Source of the DNA: an uncultured Thermoanaerobaculia bacterium
GTDB taxonomy: Bacteria > Acidobacteriota > Thermoanaerobaculia > Multivoradales > Multivoraceae
Direction of reading: 5' to 3'
NCBI GenBank assembly: GCA_951813015.1
Contig: CATOTG010000007.1
Coordinates: 337,752 to 401,751 of the forward strand
Length of the DNA: 64,000 bases
Both the position numbers and the translations under genes were made by a program. Positions 27,038 through 33,971 of the stretch are shown here, one piece after another; the first letter of the stretch is position 1, and every line of letters starts with the position of its first letter. Under the pieces are notes generated by a model. That model saw only the letters and a list, made by a program, of their open reading frames with translations. It had not been told where the DNA came from and did no database searches.

Positions 27038-28837
27038 CTACTGCGCTCCCGACCCCGTCTCCGCCGCGGCCGCAGCCTCTTCGCGGTCGCGCGCTCTGGC
27101 GCCGGAGAGGATGTTCGTCATCCCGTAGTTGCCTTCGTGGCAGGCGTACTCGACGAGTTCGTACTGCTCGTTGTCGAGTTCGAACTCGAAGCGACCCGTC
27201 CAGGGGCTGGTCCAAACGGTCGGGTCTTCCACTGTGAACCGGTACTCGAGCCGGTTCGGCCCAAGGCGCGTGTAGCGCTCGGTGAGCTTCATCTTCTCGC
27301 TCGAGCCGCGGTAGTTCGTGCGGGCGTTGAACCCCGACGTCTCCACCACCAGGGTGTCGCCCTCCCAGCGGCCCTGGGGATCGCCAAGCCACTGCTTGAT
27401 CCCGGGACCGAGCGGCGCCCGCTCCGCCGTGGGCACGACACGGGTTTCGTGGATCATCTCCTTCTGAATGGCGACGAAGCCCGGGCTCTGGCTGATCTGC
27501 AGACCGTTGTTGTAGATCGAGGGCATCATCATTCCCGGCAGGCCCCGGCTGATGCAGCGGACGTAGGCGCTGAGATCTTCGGGTCCCGCGGGCCGGCGCC
27601 TCACGTAGTCGCCGAACGACGCGGCCGCGTTGCGGCGGCGCTCCTGCGCCTCCTCGGTCAGGGGCGGCAACCGTCCGTCCGGCGGGTCGATGATCATCGC
27701 CACCTGCCGCGAGGGCGCGGACTTGACGTAGCCGAGGGTCGTGTCCCGCCACTCCCGCTCGTAGCCCCAAATGCTCCCCAAGGTACCCCGCTCGCGGCGT
27801 GCGGCCGCCTCTTCGGGAGTCAGTTCCGCGACATCGGCGAGATCATCCGGACGTTCCAGGGGGATGCCGTGGGCCTTGTTGCCGGACCACATTCCCTGCA
27901 GGTCGGGCGTTCCCCAGGGGGTCCGCGGAACGACGTAGGGCTCGGCCGAAGCGACCTCGTCGGCATCCGAGCCAAAATCGGCGTCGACGCCCTGCCAGCC
28001 CGAATCGAGCACGGCAACCCGAACGTCGTCGGGAGCGGCGACGAAGCCGCGCTTCGCCTCGGAGCGCCCTCCCTCGGGCCGTTCCGGATCACGAGTGAAG
28101 TGGACTCCGCGGTCACGCAGACCGACCGCCGCCGTCTCGAGATCCGCGAGTTCGAACGCCAGGTGATCGATCGCCCGGCCAGCGCTCGGCGCCGGCTGAC
28201 CCTCGGGGTGCTTCGAAGCAACCAGCCAGACCTCGCCGAAGCGAAGACCGTCGATCATGCCGCGCAGGCTCTCCGGCTTGCCGCCGAACGTCTCCCGGTA
28301 CCAGCCGAGGGTCCGTTCCGGGTCGGCAGCACTGAGATGGACATGGTGGAAGCCCAGCGTGTCCGGGTCCTCGACGACCTCGATCCGGGTACCCCAGGGA
28401 TCGAAGATGAAGCCGGTCTTGAACAGGCCCGGGATGTCCCGCAAGGTCGAGCCGTCATCGAAGCGTTGCAGCCGGACGCCTGAGCCCCGCACGCCGACCT
28501 TCTCCAACTCGGCCATCTTCTCCGTCAGGTCGGAGAACGAGAAGGAAATGTGGTCGATGCCGGTGCCCTGACTGGCGCCCATGATCGGTCCCTGAGTGAA
28601 TTCGATCACCGCGTTGCCGCAGTCGACCGCCTCGGCGCGGCCTTCGATCGGCTCGCAGTCCAGGTGTCGCTCGTACCACTTGGCCGCCTCGCTGCGAGCG
28701 GACGTGGTCAGTTGCACCGTCACGTCACCAGCCGCCGCCGCGACGGCGGCTGGTCCCAGCAGAAGTGCGGCGGCAACCGCCGATCCGCTAAGGGTCGTTG
28801 CCAGTCGGGGTCTCTTCGCGTCGACGCAGGTGGCCAT
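27038..28837 (-). CDS. Exported VOC/glyoxalase pair fused to family A (copy 2)
   Basis: A 599-aa protein; ATG 28837 lies within the 3' end of the upstream gene. A signal peptide (GSAVAAALLLGPAAVAAA) is followed by two vicinal-oxygen-chelate repeats (~35-270: GTGIDHISFSFSDL, GFIFDPWGTRIEVVED, LGFHHVHLSAADPERTLGWY). Then comes a complete family-A domain (~300-599) with QGRWEGDTLVVETSGF, TVEDPTVWTSPWTG and YACHEGNYGMTN. VOC domains bind metal and small organic molecules, so the fusion hints at the family's ligand. It overlaps the copy 3 gene by 50 bases. Confidence 0.8.
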   Translation of the reverse strand: MATCVDAKRPRLATTLSGSAVAAALLLGPAAVAAAAGDVTVQLTTSARSEAAKWYERHLDCEPIEGRAEAVDCGNAVIEFTQGPIMGASQGTGIDHISFSFSDLTEKMAELEKVGVRGSGVRLQRFDDGSTLRDIPGLFKTGFIFDPWGTRIEVVEDPDTLGFHHVHLSAADPERTLGWYRETFGGKPESLRGMIDGLRFGEVWLVASKHPEGQPAPSAGRAIDHLAFELADLETAAVGLRDRGVHFTRDPERPEGGRSEAKRGFVAAPDDVRVAVLDSGWQGVDADFGSDADEVASAEPYVVPRTPWGTPDLQGMWSGNKAHGIPLERPDDLADVAELTPEEAAARRERGTLGSIWGYEREWRDTTLGYVKSAPSRQVAMIIDPPDGRLPPLTEEAQERRRNAAASFGDYVRRRPAGPEDLSAYVRCISRGLPGMMMPSIYNNGLQISQSPGFVAIQKEMIHETRVVPTAERAPLGPGIKQWLGDPQGRWEGDTLVVETSGFNARTNYRGSSEKMKLTERYTRLGPNRLEYRFTVEDPTVWTSPWTGRFEFELDNEQYELVEYACHEGNYGMTNILSGARARDREEAAAAAETGSGAQ

Positions 28838-29630
28838 AGAGAAGCTCCTCGGAAAACTCGACACACTTGAACTCCAGCACCCGGACGTTCTCCTCCAGGC
28901 GCCGGTACAGCGGCATGCGGATCGTCCACGGTTCGGTGAAGACGTTGGGGTCTTCGAGCGTCGCCTCGTACATCATGGAATTCGGGCCGGTCGGCGTGTA
29001 CCGCTCGGTCACCCGCAGGGTGTCGCTGGCGAAGTTGCCGGCCCTGTCGAACCAGGCCTGGCCGGTGAAGCCGGTTGCCTCGACGACCAGGGTGTCGCCC
29101 TCCCAGCGGCCGTGCGAACGGCCCATCCAGCTGTCGATGGGCGGCGGCGCCGGATTCTCCTTGTCCATGTGGATCGTCCGATTCGCCTCGGCGAACCCAT
29201 AGACGATCATGATGTGGCTCGTCCCCTGGAGGACGTGGAACGGGTACGGCATGTAGGTCGCGCGCGGCACTCCCGGCAGGTAGCACTTCGCCTCGGGGTC
29301 TTCGCGCCAGCGGTTCTCGAAGTTCTTCTGCCGCTGCTCGCGCGCCCAGTCCTGGTAGGGAATCTCGCCGCCGACGACGACGCCAACGCCCGGCGGCATT
29401 GTCGTGAGGACGCCGTACTCGGCCGGTCCGCTGGCCGGGTTGTGGTCTTCCAGGTTCCAGTGCGCCGTGTTGATCGCCTGCCAGATGCCGTTGATGTCCG
29501 GGTTGCCGTCGTGGTGGCGCGAGACCGCGTGTCCGGCGTCCTGGGCCAGGGCGGGCATGCCCAACAGCAAGAGGAGAACGGCGAGCCGCACCGGCCGCCG
29601 CCACAGGTTCAACTGGCGTCGTTTCTTCAT
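28788..29630 (-). CDS. Exported protein, paralogue family A (copy 3)
   Basis: A 280-aa protein from ATG 29630. The signal peptide is RPVRLAVLLLLLGMPALAQD. It shares HGRWEGDTLVVEATGF, VTERYTPTGPNSMMY, TLEDPNVFTEPW and the C-terminal FKCVEFSEELLYG, where the other copies have YACHEGNY, so the end is diverged. It is translated just before copy 2. The 88 bases upstream are shared with the divergent SDR gene. Confidence 0.75.
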   Translation of the reverse strand: MKKRRQLNLWRRPVRLAVLLLLLGMPALAQDAGHAVSRHHDGNPDINGIWQAINTAHWNLEDHNPASGPAEYGVLTTMPPGVGVVVGGEIPYQDWAREQRQKNFENRWREDPEAKCYLPGVPRATYMPYPFHVLQGTSHIMIVYGFAEANRTIHMDKENPAPPPIDSWMGRSHGRWEGDTLVVEATGFTGQAWFDRAGNFASDTLRVTERYTPTGPNSMMYEATLEDPNVFTEPWTIRMPLYRRLEENVRVLEFKCVEFSEELLYGHLRRREETPTGNDP

Positions 29631-29718
29631 TCCCGTCCCGTCAGAGATGAGCCCGGAGCATACCAACGCGGCGGGCAATACACTCATCCACCGAAACCCC
29701 AGCCAGGAGTACTCAACG

Positions 29719-30507
29719 ATGATCGACCTCAACCTGACCGGCCGCCGCGCCGTCGTCACCGGCGCCAGCCTCGGCATCGGCGCCGCCACCGTCCGCCTGC
29801 TCGCCGACCAGGGCGCAGAAGTCGCCTTTTGCGCCCGCAACGAAGATGCAGTCAATGAACTCGACGGCTACGAGCCGGGATCGGGCGACGGCAGCGTCCA
29901 CGGCCACGTCGCCGACATGGCCAACCGCGACTCGATCGACGCGTTCTTCGCCGCGGCGCTCGCCGGCGGCACGGTCGACATCCTCGTCAACAACGTTGGC
30001 GCCTCGCCGTCGCGGAACTTCCTCTACATGACCGACGACGACTGGGAAGAACTGTTCCGCCTCAACCTGCTGTCGGCGGTCCGCAGCACGCGGCTCTGCC
30101 TGCCCGGCATGCGCAAGCAGAAGTGGGGCCGCATCGTGATGGTCGCCAGCGCCGCCGCGAAGTACCCCGGCGCCGCCCTGATCGACTACGGCGCCTCGAA
30201 GGCGGCGATGGTGGCCACCGGCAAGGCGCTGTCCGGCAAGTACGGCCGCGACAACGTGCTGTTCAACTCGGTCCTCCCCGGTCTGATCCACACGGCGATG
30301 TGGGAGCGCGCCGCGAAGGAGATCGCGAACGCCCGCGGCGGCGACTGGGAGGACATCATCCGGAACAACGGCAAGAACGTGCCCGTCGGCCGCTACGGCG
30401 CCTCGGAGGAGGTCGCCAACATGATCGTCTTCCTGTGCTCCGAGGCTGCCTCGTACGTCAACGGCGCGGTAATCGACGTCGACGGCGGCCAGGGCCGGCA
30501 CATCTGA
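29719..30507 (+). CDS. SDR-family oxidoreductase
   Basis: A 262-aa protein. ATG 29719 has AGGAG at 29705-29709. It is a classical SDR: TGASLGIG at 14-21 (Rossmann), NNVG at 91-94, catalytic Ser144, Tyr157 and Lys161 (YGASK), and the C-terminal NGAVIDVDGGQ. It reduces or oxidises a small alcohol or ketone with NAD(P). It is divergent from the family-A/VOC genes and may be part of the same pathway. Confidence 0.9.
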   Translation: MIDLNLTGRRAVVTGASLGIGAATVRLLADQGAEVAFCARNEDAVNELDGYEPGSGDGSVHGHVADMANRDSIDAFFAAALAGGTVDILVNNVGASPSRNFLYMTDDDWEELFRLNLLSAVRSTRLCLPGMRKQKWGRIVMVASAAAKYPGAALIDYGASKAAMVATGKALSGKYGRDNVLFNSVLPGLIHTAMWERAAKEIANARGGDWEDIIRNNGKNVPVGRYGASEEVANMIVFLCSEAASYVNGAVIDVDGGQGRHI

Positions 30508-30533
30508 GGTTGGCGCGTCAGTTCCGCAGCGCG

Positions 30534-30926
30534 TCAGTTCCGCAGCACAGAGATGTCGGATGCCTCCGCGAGCTGGGCGTCCGCCGTCACCAACGTGAGG
30601 TCCATCACCTTTGCCGTGGCTGCGAGGAAGCGGTCTGCGGGATCCTGCTGCGGCAGATCGACTGCGCGGCTCGCCAGTGCGATCTGGTGCGTCAACGGAG
30701 CCTCGCGGGTCGGCATCTCTTCCATCGCCTTGTCGATCCAGGCATCGAGGGGATGGTCGACCGCGAGACGCTCTTTCTCGACCAGCAAGACCAACTCCCA
30801 GATACTGATCGGCGAAAGCCAGAGTTCGTTCTCGGCAGACCCGAGAGCTGACGCGACCTTCCCAGACAAACGCTCCGGCTCCAGTTGACTCCAAACCCAG
30901 ATGTGCGTGTCCAGCAGTAACCTCAA
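30534..30926 (-). CDS. vapC: VapC-type PIN toxin
   Basis: A 130-aa protein from TTG 30926, overlapping the antitoxin stop as TTGA. PIN motifs: LLLDTHIWVW (first Asp), SPISIWELVLLVEKERL (Glu), QDPADRFLAATA (Asp), and TLVTADAQL (last Asp). The subfamily is that of DTHxWVW toxins. These cleave tRNA or rRNA in the cytoplasm. All four acidic positions are kept, so it is probably active. Confidence 0.85.
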   Translation of the reverse strand: MRLLLDTHIWVWSQLEPERLSGKVASALGSAENELWLSPISIWELVLLVEKERLAVDHPLDAWIDKAMEEMPTREAPLTHQIALASRAVDLPQQDPADRFLAATAKVMDLTLVTADAQLAEASDISVLRN

Positions 30927-31165
30927 GACCGCAGAACTTCCCAGTCGTCTTCGTCCACGACCGGAGAGACGATGTCACCAAGAATGCGACCCGTACCCCG
31001 CATCTGACCAAGCACGCGCCGCGGCTGAACGGCGGGCGATGGCGGAACGATCTCGGCCACCGGCTTGCCGAAACGCGTGACCAGCACGGGTTCTCCCGTT
31101 TGATTGACGCGTTGCAACACCGCCAGACAGGTTGCCTTGAACTTCGAGATAGCCACTTCCTCCAT
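30923..31165 (-). CDS. Phd/YefM-family antitoxin
   Basis: An 80-aa protein from ATG 31165; an ATG at 31198 would add 11 residues. The DNA-binding half has VAISKFKATCLAVLQRVNQT then EPVLVTRFGKPVAEIVP, the Phd/YefM signature. The tail (GDIVSPVVDEDDWEVLRS) neutralises the toxin. Upstream are two identical ACCATGGT boxes that may be its operator. Confidence 0.85.
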   Translation of the reverse strand: MEEVAISKFKATCLAVLQRVNQTGEPVLVTRFGKPVAEIVPPSPAVQPRRVLGQMRGTGRILGDIVSPVVDEDDWEVLRS

Positions 31166-31203
31166 TCCGTCGTCCCCCTCCTGCGTTGCGGGGTTCAATG
31201 TGT

Positions 31204-31224
31204 ACCATGGTCAATCACCATGGT
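31204..31224. promoter_or_regulatory. Twin ACCATGGT palindromes, candidate TA operator
   Basis: ACCATGGT occurs at 31204-31211 and 31217-31224, two perfect 8-bp palindromes 13 bp apart, each followed by CA. They lie 39-59 bases upstream of the Phd-type antitoxin start. Phd/YefM dimers autoregulate by binding adjacent short palindromes, so the layout fits. Confidence 0.5.
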
Positions 31225-31436
31225 CAAAGCCCCGCCCGGCCCACTCCCGTCTACCAGGAGACCTGGATGCGCGGCGTCCAGATCTCCCGACGCCCGCACC
31301 GCCGACTACACCCGGCGCGCCTACGCCGGCGCGGTAGGCCTCCATCGCCTCCTCTCGGTCGGACAGGCCGCGCTGATCGACGCGGCGGCAGCCGCCACCG
31401 CGGCAGCGCTGGTGGCGCCGCCGAGCCGGCAGTCCG

Positions 31437-32288
31437 CTACTCGTTCTCCGAGCCCTCGATCTCAGCGATCCCTGACGCCGTCTCCTCCAGCAGCGCCTGA
31501 GCCCCGCGCCGGATCAGACTGCCGACGCCGGGCGCCTGGAAGAAGCTGAAGCCCTCCCGGTCACGCCAGGCCAGCGGACCTCCCAGCTTGAGGCCGGCGC
31601 CGAGCACAGCCTCGCGGATGCGGTCGACCATCGCCTCGTACTCCGGTTCGCCCTGCCGCTTGCCCGAGAAGCTGTAGAGGTCGGTCGAGGCGGCGAACAC
31701 GACGTCGACGCCGGGCACGGCGGCGATCTCCTCGACCGCTTCGACGCCGGCCGGCGACTCGATCATCGCGACGATGACGATGTTCTCGTTCGCGGTCGCC
31801 CGGTAGTCGCGGCCCCACAGGGCGCCGTACTGGCCGCCGCCCAGGCTGCGCCGACCCTCCGGCGGGAACCTGGCGAAGCGGACCGCCCGGTCCATCTTCT
31901 CGGCCGTGCGGACCATCGGCACGACGATGCCGAGAGCGCCGAGGTCGACCGCCTTCTGGATGTCCCCCTCCGTCGCGTCGGGAACGCGGATGAAGGGAAT
32001 GGCGGACGCGTCGCGGCAGGCCCAGAGCATCCGCGCCACGTCCTGGTAGGTCAGCGGGCTGTGCTGCATCTCGATCCAGGTGAAGTCGAAACCGGCGTTG
32101 GCGGCAGCGCAGTAGCTGTCCGGATCGGCTGACGAGATGCTGACGCCGACGATCCCCTCGCCGCTCATCAGCTTCTGCTTGGCCGTGTTGTACATCCGCA
32201 CGCCGTCTTCCTGGCCGGCGGCCGGTGCAGCCGCCAGCACGAGACTCAGGCCTGCGGCGACCGAAATGACAAGTCGAACCGTTCTCAT
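31437..32288 (-). CDS. HpcH/HpaI-type aldolase, apparently exported
   Basis: A 283-aa protein with GGGGAGGA just before ATG 32288. A signal peptide (LVISVAAGLSLVLAAAPAAGQ) precedes a HpcH/HpaI TIM-barrel: SSADPDSYCAAANAGFDF, WIEMQHSPLTYQD, VPMVRTAEKMDRAVRFARFPPEGRRS, IVAMIESPAGVEAVEEIAAV. The family cleaves 2-keto-3-deoxy acids with a metal ion in the cytoplasm, so the signal peptide is odd and may mean a periplasmic variant. It overlaps the hydratase stop by 4 bases (ATGA). Confidence 0.8.
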   Translation of the reverse strand: MRTVRLVISVAAGLSLVLAAAPAAGQEDGVRMYNTAKQKLMSGEGIVGVSISSADPDSYCAAANAGFDFTWIEMQHSPLTYQDVARMLWACRDASAIPFIRVPDATEGDIQKAVDLGALGIVVPMVRTAEKMDRAVRFARFPPEGRRSLGGGQYGALWGRDYRATANENIVIVAMIESPAGVEAVEEIAAVPGVDVVFAASTDLYSFSGKRQGEPEYEAMVDRIREAVLGAGLKLGGPLAWRDREGFSFFQAPGVGSLIRRGAQALLEETASGIAEIEGSENE

Positions 32289-33148
32289 GCGTCCTCCCCT
32301 GCTTTTGAAGCGCCTCCGACGTCCGCGGGCGACTGCCCGGCCCGCCCGCCGCGCTGTCCCCGCAGCGCCAGGTCGACGCCGACCAGGCGCCGGTTGCCCT
32401 CGACCCGGCTGGAGCTGCCGCGAATCTCGTGGGTGACGAGGTAGTCGGCGAAAGCCGCCTCGACGTTCGCGCTGTAGCCCATCGCGTCCTGGGCCTTGTT
32501 CACGGCCAGTTTGCCCATGCGCAGCACCACGGGATCGTTCTCGGCGACCCGCTCGGCGTAGGCCATCGTCTCGCGCTCGAGCTCGTCCTCCGCGCAGACC
32601 CGATTGACCAGCCCCATTTCGCGCGCCTCCTCCGCGTCGATGAAGCGACTCTCGAACAGAAGTTCCTTTGCCTTGCGCGGGTGAATGTCCCAGGGCACGG
32701 TGAAGGTCTCGAAGAGGCTGGCGAGGAACCGCGCGCTCGGCGCCGCGAAGATGAGGTCCATCGACGCCGCGATCATCCAGCCGCCGAAGATGCAGTAGCC
32801 GTGCACCATCGCGATCGTGGGCTTCGGCAGGTTGCGCCACTTGACCGTGTTGTCCAGGTTGTACCAGCGGAACGCCTCGTACCAGTCCATGCCGACCCAC
32901 TGGGTGAGGCCGCGCGCCTCGATGTCCGCCTCCTGCTCCGGAGTGCCCAGGTCGTGGCCCGACGAGAAGTGCCTGCCGTCGCCCTTCAGCACGACGACAC
33001 GGACGTCTTCGTCGGCCATCGCGCGGTCGAGCTGCCGGTCGAGATCGTCGAGCAGCTTCCAGCTCTGGGCGTTGTGGTACCGGGCGCGGTCCAGCGTCAG
33101 CACCGCAACCGGGCCGCACCGTTCGTAGCGAACCTCTTCTGCTGCCAT
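32285..33148 (-). CDS. Enoyl-CoA hydratase/isomerase family protein
   Basis: A 287-aa protein from ATG 33148. Crotonase motifs: LTLDRARYHNAQSWKLLDDL, FSSGHDLGTPEQ (oxyanion half), IAMVHGYCIFGGWMIAASMD (second half), and AEEAREMGLVNRVCAEDEL. The insert between ~75-110 (WVGMDWYEAFRWYNLD) is longer than in the E. coli form. The C-terminus is polar and may extend artificially. It hydrates or isomerises an acyl-CoA and is coupled to the aldolase. Confidence 0.85.
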   Translation of the reverse strand: MAAEEVRYERCGPVAVLTLDRARYHNAQSWKLLDDLDRQLDRAMADEDVRVVVLKGDGRHFSSGHDLGTPEQEADIEARGLTQWVGMDWYEAFRWYNLDNTVKWRNLPKPTIAMVHGYCIFGGWMIAASMDLIFAAPSARFLASLFETFTVPWDIHPRKAKELLFESRFIDAEEAREMGLVNRVCAEDELERETMAYAERVAENDPVVLRMGKLAVNKAQDAMGYSANVEAAFADYLVTHEIRGSSSRVEGNRRLVGVDLALRGQRGGRAGQSPADVGGASKAGEDA

Positions 33149-33350
33149 ATCCTGTCCTCGGCTTGTGATGTCCGTGGGGAAACCGATGAAGCGTAGCGCA
33201 CCGATCAACGTCGTTCTGCTCTGCACACCGGAACTCGCCTGCGGCGCCGGCCAGGAGTCGCGCCCGGCGGCATCGGACGGCGAGGAGCGCGTCAGGCAAT
33301 GCTGCGCTGGCGCTAGCACCGCACCAGCGCTCTGCTAGTCTCCGCGCCCA

Positions 33351-33728
33351 ATGCCGCACCGGACAGGTTCGCCGCTTGCCATCGTCAACGCTCTCGCGCT
33401 GACGCTCGCCACCCTGCTCGCCGGAGCCTGGGACGCGAACGGCCACGGCCACGAGGCTGCAGCGGCGAACGCCGCCTACTGCGCGGCCGATCAAGAAGCG
33501 GAGGCAACCGGGGCTGCGAGCAGTGGCGCCGTCAGCAAGGCCGCGCCGCTGCATGCCCATTCCTGTGTCGCCTGCAAGCTCGGCCGCTCCAAGATCGCCG
33601 AGGCCGCGAAGGCCTCCGGCGCGAGCCCCCTTGACCTCTCGTCGGTCGCGGCAAGGCCCGCGGACGACGGCCGGCCCAGGAGCGGCGAGCACTGGCAGCA
33701 GACCGCCCGCGGACCACCCCCGGGCTGA
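33351..33728 (+). CDS. Small exported His/Cys protein upstream of the metal receptor
   Basis: A 125-aa protein with a signal peptide (LAIVNALALTLATLLAGAWDA). The mature part is His-rich at its start (NGHGHEAAAAN) and has a HAHSCVACKLG motif with a CxxC preceded by two His, resembling metal-trafficking small proteins and DUF2946-type copper/zinc-site proteins. The C-terminus is low-complexity. It lies 243 bases upstream of the TonB receptor, across a structured leader, so metal handling is a plausible common theme. Confidence 0.6.
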   Translation: MPHRTGSPLAIVNALALTLATLLAGAWDANGHGHEAAAANAAYCAADQEAEATGAASSGAVSKAAPLHAHSCVACKLGRSKIAEAAKASGASPLDLSSVAARPADDGRPRSGEHWQQTARGPPPG

Positions 33729-33785
33729 GTCGACTCCGCCTCCGTCCCTCCTCTGAACGCAAGTCGCGTCGGGGTCCTCGGAGGC

Positions 33786-33895
33786 CGGCAACACACTGAG
33801 CGCCCCTCGCCGGGGGCAACTGCGACAGGACCGCCCCGGTCAGCCAGGGCTGACCCCGCGGAGTCGCAGGTCGTAGCCGCCGGCGATGCGGTGCG
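33786..33895 (+). ncRNA. Candidate structured leader RNA before the TonB receptor
   Basis: Three nested or adjacent stems are visible: GCCCC/GGGGC (33802-33806 with 33813-33817), an outer pair CTGCGAC/GTCGCAG (33820-33826 with 33863-33869) and an inner hairpin GGTCAGC/GCTGACC (33838-33844 with 33849-33855). GGGGGCAACTGCGAC followed by a GAGTCGCAGG segment weakly recalls the core of cobalamin riboswitches, but the B12 box and the GGTG element are not clear. A covariance search should decide. Confidence 0.35.
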
Positions 33896-33971
33896 CTGCC
33901 GAAGCTGCGGACGCCGCAGCCAGCGACCAGCACCCATCGACTCGGACTGAACGACCCAGGAACTCTCCATC

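Noticed and set aside
31437..33794. Single 785-codon gene spanning aldolase and hydratase
   Set aside because: The upstream part is out of frame with the hydratase; two coupled genes with their own RBS explain it.
33786..33895. Confident cobalamin riboswitch call
   Set aside because: Only part of the core is recognisable and no B12 box is clear, so I kept it as a candidate RNA only.
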